DNA from: Rhodovulum sp. ES.010
GTDB lineage: Bacteria > Pseudomonadota > Alphaproteobacteria > Rhodobacterales > Rhodobacteraceae
DNA: 64,000 nt
Direction of reading: 5' to 3'
Assembly (NCBI RefSeq): GCF_900142935.1
Contig: NZ_FSRS01000001.1
Location: forward strand, 72,001-136,000
This document shows, piece after piece, positions 7,779 to 16,635 of the stretch; within the stretch, counting starts at the first letter, position 1, and each line of letters begins with the position of its first letter. The notes below the pieces were generated by a model. That model did no database searches, had not been told where the DNA came from, and saw only the letters and a list, made by a program, of their open reading frames with translations. A program made the position numbers and the translations under genes.

Positions 7779-8783
7779 ATGAACGCTGCAACACTGGGCA
7801 GGGGCGCCGTCGCCGCCCTGGTGGCGGGGGCGATGATGCTCGGCGCGGCCTCGGCCGAAACGCTGCGCCTGTCGCACAATGTCGGCGACACGACCACCTG
7901 GCAACAGGGCGCCGAGAAGTTCAACGAGCTGATCTCGGAGGCCACGGACGGCGAGATCGACGTGCGCGTCTTTCCCAACGCCCAGCTTGCCGGCGGCGAC
8001 CAGATGAAGCAGGCCGAGATGATCGGCCGCGGCGCGCTGGACCTGGTGCTGACCTCGGCGATCAACGTCACGCCGCTGGTGCCCGAGATGGCGGTGTTCT
8101 CGCTGCCCTATCTCTATTCCTCCTACGACGAGGTCGACGCGACGACCCAGGGCGAACCGGGCCGGATGATGGCCGACATCCTGCTGGACAAGGGCATCGT
8201 CGTGCTGGCCTGGGGCGAGAACGGCTTTCGCGAGGTCACCAACAACGTTCGCCCGATCACCGCGCCCGAGGACATGAAGGGCCTGAACATGCGCGTGGCG
8301 GGGCCGATGTATATCGACGTGATGAACGCGCTGGGCGCCAACCCGCAGCAGATGCAATGGTCGGAAACCCTGACCGCGCTGCAGCAGGGCGTCGTCGACG
8401 GGCAGGAAAACCCGATCGGCGCGGTCATCATCCCGCAGCAGGTCTACGAGATGCAGAAATACATCACGACCTGGCACTATTCCTACGATCCGATCTTCCT
8501 CGGCATCTCCAAGGCCAAGTGGGACAGCTATGATGCCGAAACGCAGGACAAGCTGCGCACCGCCGCGCAAGAGGCCATGGCATACCAGCGGCAGATCACG
8601 CGCGAGGGCACCGCGAACGGCATCGACTTCCTGACCGAGAAGGGGATGGAGGTCTACGAGCCCACGGCGGAGGAGCTTCAGGCCTTCCGCGACGCGACCA
8701 AGCCCGCCTTCGACGAATGGGCGGCCAAGGTCGGCCCCGAGATCGTCGCGGCGTTCCAGTCCGCCATCGAGGCGGCGGAGTAA
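7779..8783 (+). CDS. TRAP transporter substrate-binding protein (DctP family)
   Basis: 334 aa with a signal peptide (MNAATLGRGAVAALVAGAMM..., cleavage near ASA-ET) followed by LRLSHNVGDTTTWQQGAEKF, the usual DctP opening. Later motifs are VFPNAQLAGGDQMKQ, the NMRVAGPM segment with the ligand arginine, and GVVDGQENPIGAV. It captures a substrate, usually a carboxylate, in the periplasm for the QM membrane unit encoded next. A GGAGGAG ribosome site lies just upstream. It follows the methyltransferase/MetF pair by 194 bp, so it may import the compound they demethylate. Confidence 0.92.
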   Translation: MNAATLGRGAVAALVAGAMMLGAASAETLRLSHNVGDTTTWQQGAEKFNELISEATDGEIDVRVFPNAQLAGGDQMKQAEMIGRGALDLVLTSAINVTPLVPEMAVFSLPYLYSSYDEVDATTQGEPGRMMADILLDKGIVVLAWGENGFREVTNNVRPITAPEDMKGLNMRVAGPMYIDVMNALGANPQQMQWSETLTALQQGVVDGQENPIGAVIIPQQVYEMQKYITTWHYSYDPIFLGISKAKWDSYDAETQDKLRTAAQEAMAYQRQITREGTANGIDFLTEKGMEVYEPTAEELQAFRDATKPAFDEWAAKVGPEIVAAFQSAIEAAE

Positions 8784-8797
8784 CGCCCGCCATCGAA

Positions 8798-8830
8798 CAG
8801 GCCCGCGCGCCGCGCGCGGGCCTGTTTCTT
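8798..8830 (+). terminator. Stem-loop with T-run between dctP and dctQ
   Basis: CAGGCCCGCGCG pairs with CGCGCGGGCCTG (8798-8824), followed by TTTCTT. Being inside the TRAP operon it probably acts as a partial terminator or 3'-end stabiliser, giving more binding protein than membrane subunits. Confidence 0.7.
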
Positions 8831-8854
8831 CCGCGCCACAGCGAGGCCCTCCCC

Positions 8855-9346
8855 ATGCGTTTCCTTCTGGACGAGGCCGAAAAGATCGTCTGCGCCGTGC
8901 TGTTCCTGGGCATGACGGCCATCGGGTTCACCAACGTGGTGGTGCGCTACGGCACCGACTATTCGCTGGCGGCCACCGAGGAGTTGCTGACCAACGGGTT
9001 CCTGTTGCTCACCGTTTTCGGCGCCGCAATCGCCGCGCGCCGGGGCGAGCACCTGTCGGTCACGCTGGTCCACGACCTGCTGCCGCGGGCCTTTCGCAAG
9101 CCGCTCTTCGTGCTGGCCACGGCGCTGTCGGTGCTTCTGCTGGCGCTGTCGGCGTGGTTTTCCTGGGTGACGCTGACCAACCAGCTTTCCAGCGGCATCC
9201 GCTCCTACGCGCTGGGGCTGCCGGCCTGGTACTACCAGGCGGCGGTGCCCTTCGGTTTCGCGCTGATCCTGATCCGCCATCTCCAGAACGCGCGCGACGT
9301 GCTGCGCGCCGCGGACAGCCCGCCGCAGGATGCGCGCCATGTCTGA
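8855..9346 (+). CDS. TRAP transporter small permease (DctQ family)
   Basis: 163 aa from ATG 8855. Four hydrophobic segments fit DctQ: VCAVLFLGMTAIGFTNVVVR, the ELLTNGFLLLTVFGAAIAA region, LFVLATALSVLLLALSAWFS and YYQAAVPFGFALILIRHL. The conserved RYG motif after the first segment and the RRGEHLSV motif are present. It supports the large subunit, whose ATG overlaps its last codons by 8 bp, so both are co-translated. Confidence 0.88.
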   Translation: MRFLLDEAEKIVCAVLFLGMTAIGFTNVVVRYGTDYSLAATEELLTNGFLLLTVFGAAIAARRGEHLSVTLVHDLLPRAFRKPLFVLATALSVLLLALSAWFSWVTLTNQLSSGIRSYALGLPAWYYQAAVPFGFALILIRHLQNARDVLRAADSPPQDARHV

Positions 9347-10673
9347 CCTGATCCCAGGCCTCGGCGCCGGCACCGAGATGGTGATCCTGTTCTTCGTGCT
9401 GATGGCGTGCCGGGTGCCGGTGGCCTTCTCGCTGGGCCTCTCGGCGATCTATGCGATGTGGCAGATCGGCTTCGGCCTCGACCTCGCCGGCGACCTGATC
9501 GCCGCGAGCGTCACCAGGTTCTCGCTGTTGGCCATCCCGTTCTTCATCCTCGCCGGCACGCTGATGGGCACGCTGGGCATCGCGGAACGGATGATCCGGT
9601 TCTTCCGGGTGCTGGTCGGGGCGATGCCGGGGGGCATGGGGGTGGTGGGCACCGTCGTCTGCCTGTTCTGGGGCGCGGTCAGCGGCTCGGGCCCGGCCTC
9701 GGTCGCGGCGATCGGCCCGATGATCGTCAAGGGCATGGAGGAGGACGGCTATGCCCGCGCCTATGCCGCGGGGCTGGTCTGCACCGGAGCGGCGCTCTCC
9801 ATCGTCATCCCGCCCTCGATCGGGCTGGTGATCTATGGCGTGATCGCGGAAACCTCGATCTCGCAATTGTTCATCGCGGCGATCCTGCCGGGGCTGTTCA
9901 TGGGGCTGACGATGCTGGCGACCCTGCCCTTTGCGCGGCGCGGCGGGCCGGCGACCGGCAGCCCGGCGCTGGAGGCGTTGAACCCCGCGCCCCATGCCGG
10001 CCTGCCTTACGGCCGGCGGCTGTGGCGGGCCTTCCGCGAGGCGTTCTGGGGGCTGGTCACGCCGCTGGTGATCCTTGGCGGCATCTATTCGGGCATCTTC
10101 ACGCCCACCGAGGCGGCCCTGGTCGCCACCGTCTATGCGCTGGGCGTGGGGGCCTTCGCCTACCGCACGCTGACGCTGCGAGGCCTCTACGAGGCGCTGG
10201 CCGACGCGGCGGCCTCCTCGGCGGTGGTGATGCTGGTGGTGGCCTATGCCGGGCTGTTCGGCTGGGTGGTCACGGTCGAAGACCTGGTCGGCACCTATTC
10301 CGAGGCGCTTCTGGGGCTCGGCGGCGACGACTGGGTGATTTTGCTGGTCATCATGCTGGTGCTGCTGGTCGCGGGCATGTTCATGGACGCGATCACGGTG
10401 ATGTTCATCTCGCTGCCGATCTTCCTGCCGGTGATGCGCGAGATGGGCTGGGACCCGGTCTGGTTCGGCGTCGTGGTGATGGTGAACCTCGCCATCGGCC
10501 TGTTCACGCCGCCGGTGGGCATCAACCTCTACGTCGCGGCGAACGTGACCCGCCTGTCGATCGAACGCGTCGCGCGCGGGGCGGCGCCGTTCCTCCTGGC
10601 GAGCCTGCTGGGCCTTGGCGTGATCGCGGCGCTGCCGGCGCTTTCGCTCGCGCTGGTCGAGGTGTTGCGCTAG
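9339..10673 (+). CDS. TRAP transporter large permease (DctM family)
   Basis: 444 aa, about 12 membrane segments. Family marks: VAFSLGLSAIYAMWQIG, PFFILAGTLMGTLGIAERM, the SGSGPASVAAIGPMIVKGM motif containing a sodium-site loop, IVIPPSIGLVIYGVIAETSI and, near the end, GLFTPPVGINLYVAA. It is the sodium-driven transport unit. ATG 9339 is chosen because it overlaps the dctQ stop. The gene ends 166 bp before the convergent chemoreceptor gene. Confidence 0.92.
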   Translation: MSDLIPGLGAGTEMVILFFVLMACRVPVAFSLGLSAIYAMWQIGFGLDLAGDLIAASVTRFSLLAIPFFILAGTLMGTLGIAERMIRFFRVLVGAMPGGMGVVGTVVCLFWGAVSGSGPASVAAIGPMIVKGMEEDGYARAYAAGLVCTGAALSIVIPPSIGLVIYGVIAETSISQLFIAAILPGLFMGLTMLATLPFARRGGPATGSPALEALNPAPHAGLPYGRRLWRAFREAFWGLVTPLVILGGIYSGIFTPTEAALVATVYALGVGAFAYRTLTLRGLYEALADAAASSAVVMLVVAYAGLFGWVVTVEDLVGTYSEALLGLGGDDWVILLVIMLVLLVAGMFMDAITVMFISLPIFLPVMREMGWDPVWFGVVVMVNLAIGLFTPPVGINLYVAANVTRLSIERVARGAAPFLLASLLGLGVIAALPALSLALVEVLR

Positions 10674-10839
10674 CCCGCGGCGCGCCGACGGCGCCGGGCC
10701 TCGCGGCCTTCGCGGGCGCCGACCGGTCGGCGGCCGGAGACCGCCATTTACATGCGCCTGTCCTTGCGGGAGGAGGTGCCGGGGCGGACGCCGGCCCCGG
10801 CCGGGGGGACGGGCGCGGCACCGCGCCCGCCCGGGCCGG

Positions 10840-12696
10840 TCAGAAATCCTGCCAGCCGGCGTCGTTCACCGCGCGCGGGCGGCTCTCGGCGGGCCGCGCC
10901 GCCGCGGAGGCCATTTGCGGGACGGCCTGAAGCGGGGTCGCGGTAAGCTGCGTGGTGCCCCCGTCCTTCAGCCGGAACCGTGCGACGAGGCCCTGGAGGG
11001 TTTCGGCCTCGTGGCGGAGGGTGGCCGAGGCGGCGGTGGCCTCTTCGACCATGGCGGCGTTCTGCTGGGTGACCTGGTCGAGCTGGGTGACGCCCACGTT
11101 GATCTCGCCCAGGCCCACCGACTGCTCCTGGGCGCCGGTCGCGATCTCGGAGACGAGGTCGGCGATGTTGCCCACGCGCCCGACGATGTCCGACAGCGCC
11201 TCGCCCGCGCGGTTGACCAGCGCGACGCCGGATTCCACCTGACCCGAACTCGCCGAGATCAGCTCCTTGATCTCGCGCGCCGCTTCCGACGAGCGCTGCG
11301 CCAGCGCGCGCACCTCGGAGGCGACCACGGCGAAGCCGCGGCCCGCCTCGCCCGCCCGCGCCGCCTCGACGCCCGCGTTGAGCGCCAGGAGGTTGGTCTG
11401 GAACGCGATGTCGTCGATCACGCCGATGATCTGGCTGATCTCGTCGGAGGAGCGCTTGATCTCGCCCATCGCGTCGACGGCGTCGGAGACGACGCGGCCC
11501 GAGGCCTCGGCATCGCCGCGGGCGGACCGCACGACGCCCTCGACCTCGGCCGCGCCCTCGGCCGCCGAGCGCACCGAGCCGGTGAGTTCGTCCAGCGCGG
11601 CGGCGGTTTCCTCCAGCGTCGCGGCCTGGGTCTCGGTCCGGTGCGAGAGATCGTCCGACGCCCCGGCAATCTCCTCCGCCCGGCCGCGGATCTCGGTCGC
11701 GTTCTCGACCACGTCGGCCATGAGGCTGTTCAAGGTGTCGATGGTGCTGTTGAAATCGTGGCGCAGCCCTTCGTACTCGGCGGTGAAGGGGGCATCGATC
11801 GCGCGGGTGAGATCGCCTTGCGAGAGGTTCTGCAACGCCACGCCCAGTTCCTTCACGACGCGTTCCTGCTCGGCCCGATCGGCCTCCCGCGCCTCGGCCA
11901 GCTTGTCGGATTCGGCGAGCTTGTCGCGGAAGTCCGCGAGATTGCGCCCGAGCGCGCCGATCTCGTCCCGGCGCTCGGCCACTTCGATCTTCGTGCCGTA
12001 GCGCTTGTGGGCCACATCGTTCATGGCGGCCACGATGGCGCCGATCGGGCCCGTCACGCTGCGCACCAGGAGGGTGGAGATGACGGCGAGCAACACGATC
12101 CCGAGCGCAAGCGATATGATGGCGGCATTGCGCAATTCGGCCAGGTCGGCCCGGATATCGGAGACGTAGGCGCCGGTGCCGATCATCCAGCCCCAGGGTT
12201 CGAATTCCTGGACGAAGCTGACCTTGCGTTCCGGTGTGGACTCGCCCGGCTTCTGGAAGAAGTAGTCCACCCGGCCCGCGCCGTCGGCCCGAACGACCCG
12301 TCGCATTTCCGCGAACAGCCTCAGCCCCTTGACGTCTTCGTAGGACGACTTGTTCGTGCCGATCCATTGCGGCTGCGTCGGATGGGCCGTCACCACGAGG
12401 TCGTGATCGAAGGCGAAGACATAGCCCGACCCGCCATAGCGCAGCGTGTGAAGGTGCGCGCGCCCCATCTCCTGCGCGGTGGCGCGGTCGATCTCTCCGG
12501 CCTCGACCTGCGCCTCGAGATCGGCGAGCAGGCTGATCGCCAGGTCGGTGACCCCGCGCAATTCGGTTTCGCGCATGCGGTAGGCGTTGTCCACGGCCCG
12601 TGACAGCAGGACCACGGTCAGCAGGGCCGAGAAGACAAGCGCAAGCGCCACGATGGCGTAGATGCGCGTGGGAATCCGATACAGGAAAGCGGGCAT
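10840..12696 (-). CDS. Methyl-accepting chemotaxis protein with single-Cache sensor and CheR-docking tail
   Basis: 618 aa from ATG 12696. A first membrane helix ([20 protein letters not shown]) is followed by a periplasmic sCache_2-type domain ([20 protein letters not shown] and [15 protein letters not shown]), a second helix ([20 protein letters not shown]), HAMP ([18 protein letters not shown]) and the cytoplasmic signalling hairpin with [20 protein letters not shown]. The last five residues, GWQDF, fit the WxxF pentapeptide that tethers the CheR methyltransferase. sCache_2 domains commonly bind small carboxylates; with the TRAP operon next door, sensing the same substrate is possible but unproven. 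A longer upstream start is rejected because the sequence before this ATG is not membrane-like. Confidence 0.93.
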   Translation of the reverse strand: MPAFLYRIPTRIYAIVALALVFSALLTVVLLSRAVDNAYRMRETELRGVTDLAISLLADLEAQVEAGEIDRATAQEMGRAHLHTLRYGGSGYVFAFDHDLVVTAHPTQPQWIGTNKSSYEDVKGLRLFAEMRRVVRADGAGRVDYFFQKPGESTPERKVSFVQEFEPWGWMIGTGAYVSDIRADLAELRNAAIISLALGIVLLAVISTLLVRSVTGPIGAIVAAMNDVAHKRYGTKIEVAERRDEIGALGRNLADFRDKLAESDKLAEAREADRAEQERVVKELGVALQNLSQGDLTRAIDAPFTAEYEGLRHDFNSTIDTLNSLMADVVENATEIRGRAEEIAGASDDLSHRTETQAATLEETAAALDELTGSVRSAAEGAAEVEGVVRSARGDAEASGRVVSDAVDAMGEIKRSSDEISQIIGVIDDIAFQTNLLALNAGVEAARAGEAGRGFAVVASEVRALAQRSSEAAREIKELISASSGQVESGVALVNRAGEALSDIVGRVGNIADLVSEIATGAQEQSVGLGEINVGVTQLDQVTQQNAAMVEEATAASATLRHEAETLQGLVARFRLKDGGTTQLTATPLQAVPQMASAAARPAESRPRAVNDAGWQDF

Positions 12697-12877
12697 TGTG
12701 ACATCCGACTGAGGAACGTTAGGTGCCAGAATGTCGGAAACGGGTGCTAACGAATCGTTTCGGTCACCGCCGGGAGGGTGTGTTTTGGGGCAGTTATTGC
12801 CTTCAATTCTAGGCTTCTGGCGCAGGCGTGATGGCCGGACAGGGGAACGGCGAGGGGGCAGAGGGGCGAGACGAGCC

Positions 12878-13486
12878 ATGCTTGACGGTATGATGCGCAG
12901 GGTGATCGACCCGCCGCTGGACCGGATCGGCCGCAGGCTGGCCGGATACGGCGTGACGGCGGACGCGGTGACGCTGGCGGGGCTGGGCCTGGGGGTGCTC
13001 GCGGCCGTGCTGATCGCGCTGGGATGGCCGGGGCCGGCGCTGGTGCCGCTGTTGGCGAGCCGGCTGGCCGACGGGCTGGACGGGGCCGTGGCGCGGGCCA
13101 GCCGCAAGACCGATTTCGGCGGCTATCTCGATGTCATCAGCGACTTTTTATTCTATGGTGCCGTGCCGTTGGGGTTCGTGGTGATGGATCCCGCGAATGG
13201 CACCGCGGGCGCGTTCCTGCTGCTGAGCTTCTATTTCAACGGGGCGACCTTCCTGGGTTTCGCGATCCTGGCCGAGCGGCGCAAGATGGAGACTTCCGCG
13301 CGCGGGACCAAGTCGCTCTACTTCACCGGCGGCCTTCTGGAAGGCACGGAAACCATTGCGTTTTTCGTGGCGCTCTGCCTGCTGCCCGGCTGGTTCGCGC
13401 CGCTGGCCTGGGGGTTCGGGGCATTGTGTTTCGTCACCGCCGCCAGCCGGGTGCTGCTGGCGCGGAAGGTGTTTCCGCCGGAGTGA
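12878..13486 (+). CDS. CDP-alcohol phosphatidyltransferase family protein
   Basis: 202 aa integral membrane protein. It carries the CDP-alcohol motif D-x2-DG-x2-AR-x7-G-x3-D-x3-D (in [20 protein letters not shown] and the following YLDVISD), whose aspartates bind metal and the CDP-lipid head. About six hydrophobic helices follow. It could make phosphatidylserine, phosphatidylglycerol phosphate or phosphatidylcholine-type lipids; the neighbours (a chemoreceptor and his genes) do not help. The start at 12878 is chosen over an ATG 147 bp upstream because the extra sequence is arginine-rich and low-complexity. Confidence 0.85.
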   Translation: MLDGMMRRVIDPPLDRIGRRLAGYGVTADAVTLAGLGLGVLAAVLIALGWPGPALVPLLASRLADGLDGAVARASRKTDFGGYLDVISDFLFYGAVPLGFVVMDPANGTAGAFLLLSFYFNGATFLGFAILAERRKMETSARGTKSLYFTGGLLEGTETIAFFVALCLLPGWFAPLAWGFGALCFVTAASRVLLARKVFPPE

Positions 13487-13503
13487 CGGGGGCCGTTTCC
13501 GCG

Positions 13504-13555
13504 ATCGGAATTCCATCGGAATTCCATCGGACTTTCATCGGACAAAGGGTCCGAT
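13504..13555. repeat. Four 11-bp direct repeats ending in a hairpin
   Basis: Units ATCGGAATTCC, ATCGGAATTCC, ATCGGACTTTC, ATCGGACAAAG run without gaps from 13504 to 13547, and CATCGGAC can fold on GTCCGATG just after. They fill the gap between two convergent genes, so a transcription-end role is likely, though an 11-bp (one helical turn) period can also be a protein-binding array. Confidence 0.75.
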
Positions 13556-13564
13556 GCGCGCCGC

Positions 13565-14203
13565 TCAGGGCGCCCAGGCCAGGAAATTCGCGATCAGGCG
13601 CAGGCCCGTGGCCTGGCTTTTTTCCGGGTGGAACTGGGTGCCGACCATGGTGCCCCGCCCGACGATGGCGGTGACCGGCCCGCCGTAATCGACATGGGCC
13701 AGCAGATGCGCGGGGTCGGCGACCCGGAACTGGTAGGAATGGACGAAATAGGCGTGGTCGCCGGTTTCGATCCCGTCCAGCACCGGGTGGGCGGCGTCGA
13801 TCACCAGGTCGTTCCAGCCCATGTGGGGCACCTTGAGGCCGGGCTCGCCGGGGGCGATGCGCACGACCTCGCCGCCGATCCAGTCGAAGCCGGCGGTTTC
13901 CTCGTATTCCCGCCCGCGCGTGGCCAGCATCTGCATCCCGATGCAGATGCCGAGGAAGGGCCGGGCGTTCGTCACCACGGCCTCCTCGATCGCCTCGAAC
14001 AGGCCGCGATGGTCGAAGAGTTCGCGCCGGCAGGCGGGGAACGCCCCGTCGCCGGGCAGCACCACCCGGTCGGCGCGGCGCACCGTTTCGGGGTCGGAGG
14101 TCACGATGACCAGCCCGGCATCCTGTTCGCGCGCCACCCGCTCGAACGCCTTCTGGGCCGAGTGCAGGTTGCCCGACTCGTAATCGACGATCGTCGTCAG
14201 CAT
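13565..14203 (-). CDS. hisH: Imidazole glycerol phosphate synthase, glutaminase subunit
   Basis: 212 aa. Class I glutamine amidotransferase: nucleophile C87 in FLGICIGMQ, and the H and E of the triad in GTQFHPEKS near residues 192-194. It feeds ammonia to HisF for ring closure in histidine synthesis. It starts 4 bp after the hisB stop, so the two form an operon in the order hisB-hisH. The product's middle part (KVPHMGWNDL, HAYFVHSYQF) is typical HisH. hisA and hisF would lie elsewhere; in this window the operon ends at the repeat array. Confidence 0.95.
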   Translation of the reverse strand: MLTTIVDYESGNLHSAQKAFERVAREQDAGLVIVTSDPETVRRADRVVLPGDGAFPACRRELFDHRGLFEAIEEAVVTNARPFLGICIGMQMLATRGREYEETAGFDWIGGEVVRIAPGEPGLKVPHMGWNDLVIDAAHPVLDGIETGDHAYFVHSYQFRVADPAHLLAHVDYGGPVTAIVGRGTMVGTQFHPEKSQATGLRLIANFLAWAP

Positions 14204-14207
14204 GGCC

Positions 14208-14795
14208 CTACAGCGCCCCCTTGGTGGACGGGATCGCGTCGGATTTGCGCGGGTCGGTCTCGACCGCCTCGCGCAAGGCACGGGCGACGGATTTGAACGC
14301 GGCCTCGGCGATGTGGTGGCTGTTGAGCCCGTGCAGGGCGTCCACATGCAGCGTGATCCCCGCGTGCGTGGACAGCGCCTGGAAGAATTCGCGCACCAGT
14401 TCGGTGTCGAACCCGCCGATCTTCGCGGTGGGGAAATCGACGTTCCACACCAGGTAGGGCCGCCCCGACAGGTCGAGCGCGCAGCGCACCAGCGCATCGT
14501 CCATCGGCAACAGGCAGGCGCCGTAGCGGCGGATGCCGCGCTTGTCGCCCAGGGCCTGCGCCAAGGCCTGACCGAGCGCGATGCCCACGTCCTCCACCGA
14601 ATGGTGGTCGTCGATATGGGTGTCGCCCGCGCAGCGGATTTTCATGTCGATCAGCGCGTGGCGCGCGAGCTGGTCCAGCATGTGGTCGAAGAACCCCACG
14701 CCGGTCGCCATGTCATAGGCGCCGCTGCCGTCGAGGTCGATCTCGACCGCGATATCTGTTTCCGCCGTCTTGCGGGTGATGCTTGCTTGCCGCAT
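14208..14795 (-). CDS. hisB: Imidazoleglycerol-phosphate dehydratase
   Basis: 195 aa, the normal size of the single-function enzyme. It opens [20 protein letters not shown] and has the two manganese-binding histidine motifs, [20 protein letters not shown] and [15 protein letters not shown], plus [13 protein letters not shown]. It catalyses the sixth step of histidine synthesis in the cytoplasm. ATG 14795 is used; a longer frame upstream has no family similarity. It is first in the hisB-hisH operon. Confidence 0.95.
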   Translation of the reverse strand: MRQASITRKTAETDIAVEIDLDGSGAYDMATGVGFFDHMLDQLARHALIDMKIRCAGDTHIDDHHSVEDVGIALGQALAQALGDKRGIRRYGACLLPMDDALVRCALDLSGRPYLVWNVDFPTAKIGGFDTELVREFFQALSTHAGITLHVDALHGLNSHHIAEAAFKSVARALREAVETDPRKSDAIPSTKGAL

Positions 14796-15068
14796 CGGGG
14801 CCTCCGCCTTGGTGTCGCGCCGCTTATAGGGGGGGGCCGCGTCATATCCAAGGACCTTCGACAGAAAGCAGTTTCGAGGTGGCGTTCGGGAAAAGCCGGA
14901 TTCGCGAGGGTCTGACGGCGTTCGTAGACCGGCCGTTTTTCGCCGGTTGCCGTTTGTCGTGACCGGGCCAGCCGCCCGCCCGCACATTGCTGATACAAGA
15001 AGGACCATATGATCGGTTCAGGACCCGGGATTAGGGCGCCTGATTTCGCTTTGAAAGGATGATATAAG

Positions 15069-15218
15069 ATGCCAAGGGCGTTTGCCCTCGTCGTGTTGTG
15101 CCCTGCGCGTACGGGATGCGTGACATCGGATTACGAGACCGAAGGCGAACGCCTGGATCGCGAGGCGCAGGACCCGGGCCGGAGCATCGACACCACGGGG
15201 CCTGACGCTCTGGGATGA
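15069..15218 (+). CDS. Possible small secreted or lipoprotein-like peptide
   Basis: A 49-codon frame with a good AAAGGATGA ribosome site 6 bp before ATG 15069. The start MPRAFALVVLCPARTGCVTS has a short basic-hydrophobic run and a cysteine at 17, like a degenerate lipoprotein signal, followed by an acidic tail rich in D, E and R. The lipobox is imperfect (R at -3). No family recognised. It may be a real small gene or chance; it sits alone between hisB and a DUF805 gene. Confidence 0.3.
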   Translation: MPRAFALVVLCPARTGCVTSDYETEGERLDREAQDPGRSIDTTGPDALG

Positions 15219-15300
15219 GCGACGTTCGCCATGGCCTCCGTCGCGGCGGGGAGGCCTGGCGGTCATGATATCCGCCGAAACACGGCAAGGGGGGGCTGCC

Positions 15301-15690
15301 ATGTTGCATGCTGTCAGGACGGTTCTATCGAAATATGCCACCTTTTCGGGCCGCGCGGCGCGGCCGGAATACTGGTGGTGGGTGCTGTTCTTCGTGCTGG
15401 TGCTGTTCGTCACGCAGCTGATCGACGCGGCGCTGCTCGTGCCGCTTCTGGGGCTGGAGGCGGTGGGGGAGAGCGGCCCGCCGCGGCCCCTGTCGGTCCT
15501 GGTCAGCCTCGGGCTGATCCTGCCGAACATCGCGGTGGGGGTGCGGCGGCTGCACGATCTCGACCGGACCGGCTGGTGGCTGCTGATCGGGTTGATCCCG
15601 ATCCTCGGCACGCTGGTGCTGATCTATTTCTTCGTCCAGCGGGGCAGCGAGGGGACCAACCGCTTCGGTCCGCCGCCCGTTGCCGCTTGA
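15301..15690 (+). CDS. DUF805 family membrane protein
   Basis: 129 aa. The DUF805 pattern is clear: SGRAARPEYWWWVLFF at the start, P-N-I-A-V-G-VRRLHDLDRTGWW in the middle, then a hydrophobic helix and a polar end (QRGSEGTNRFGPPP). Three to four membrane segments. The family has no settled function. ATG 15301 is used because a GGGGGG purine site lies 5 bp upstream. Confidence 0.88.
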   Translation: MLHAVRTVLSKYATFSGRAARPEYWWWVLFFVLVLFVTQLIDAALLVPLLGLEAVGESGPPRPLSVLVSLGLILPNIAVGVRRLHDLDRTGWWLLIGLIPILGTLVLIYFFVQRGSEGTNRFGPPPVAA

Positions 15691-15741
15691 AGCGGCGCGC
15701 CGCTCTGGTAACGTCGCGCGGCATTCGGCCGAGGAGAAGAG

Positions 15742-15981
15742 ATGAGCACCTGCGTCTTCGTGCAACTGCGCTGCCGTCCGGGCAAGACCTACGAGGTGGC
15801 CGAGGAAATCGTGCTGCGCGAGCTCCATTCCGAGCTGTATTCCACCAGCGGCGAGTTCGACCTGCTGCTGAAGCTCTACATCCCGAAGGACGAGGATATC
15901 GGCAAGTTCATCAACGACCGGCTGCTGGATGTTCCCGGCATTGAGCGGTCGCTGACCACGCTGACCTTCAACGCGTTCTGA
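15742..15981 (+). CDS. Stand-alone Lrp/AsnC ligand-binding (RAM) domain protein
   Basis: 79 aa containing only the C-terminal effector-binding domain of Lrp-type regulators (VFVQLRCRPGKTYEVAEEIV, GEFDLLLKLYIPKDEDIGKF, VPGIERSLTTLTF); there is no helix-turn-helix. Such stand-alone domains form rings and may bind amino acids or form mixed oligomers with full-length Lrp proteins such as the one at 55557. Ribosome site GAGGAGAAG is just upstream. Confidence 0.85.
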   Translation: MSTCVFVQLRCRPGKTYEVAEEIVLRELHSELYSTSGEFDLLLKLYIPKDEDIGKFINDRLLDVPGIERSLTTLTFNAF

Positions 15982-16095
15982 GGGGCCGTTTTCCCGGGCG
16001 AACCGGTGTCTGCATTGCGGGCCGAAGCCGACCTTTGCCCATGTGGCCGCTTCGGCCGCCTTGCCGTTCGGGGTGTGCGAGATCGGGTCTGGCGT

Positions 16096-16551
16096 TCAGG
16101 TGTCCCGCAACCACGGCGTTTCGCTTACGGCAACCAGCAATCCCTCCGGACTGAGAAACCGGGTCACGCGCTGGCCCCAAGGCTCCTCCCGGTCGGCGAT
16201 CAGAAGATGATAGCCGCGCGCCAGAAGACCTTCGGTCGCGACCGCGATATCCCGAACATCGAATTCCAGCCAAGCCTGGGGCGTCGGCAGATCGTCCGGC
16301 CATTCCTGCGTGCCGAAACAGGATTGGGCGGCCTGCGAAAGCGGCCAAAGCGCGAAATGCCTGCACCCTTCCAGTTCGCCATCCTCGGTCGAGAGATAGG
16401 TCGTGTTGTCGCCGTAGGGCCGGAGCGGCAGGGCAAGCGCATCCGCATAGAGCGACCGGCTGGCCTCGGCGTCGCGCGTGATGGGGCCGAAACCGGCAAC
16501 GAAAAGAACGCCGATTTCCGGCGATCCTGGATCAATCCCTGTCTCTCTCAT
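16096..16551 (-). CDS. VOC (glyoxalase/bleomycin resistance) superfamily protein
   Basis: 151 aa with paired beta-alpha-beta-beta-beta units: VLFVAGFGPITRDAEASRSL at the start and WLEFDVRDIAVATEGLLARG, VTRFLSPEGLLVAVSETPW at the end. Possible metal ligands are H and E residues in these strands, but I cannot fix the set. Substrate unknown. It stands between convergent or unrelated genes and is separately transcribed. Confidence 0.8.
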   Translation of the reverse strand: MRETGIDPGSPEIGVLFVAGFGPITRDAEASRSLYADALALPLRPYGDNTTYLSTEDGELEGCRHFALWPLSQAAQSCFGTQEWPDDLPTPQAWLEFDVRDIAVATEGLLARGYHLLIADREEPWGQRVTRFLSPEGLLVAVSETPWLRDT

Positions 16552-16635
16552 GTCTCCGCCATCTGCTCCGTCTCTGATCGAAACCCTGTCTTCATCGCTC
16601 TTGCCGTGCCGGGGTCCAACGGCGCGGAAGGGCGC

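Noticed and set aside
5119..7794. Very long open frame (891 codons) on the minus strand opposite the methyltransferase and MetF genes
   Set aside because: It is the antisense shadow of GC-rich genes: composition is mostly R, G, A, H and P, with no family motifs, and the plus strand carries clear enzymes.
13504..13547. The four 11-bp repeats as a CRISPR array
   Set aside because: Units are 11 bp, contiguous and without spacers; no cas genes are in the window.
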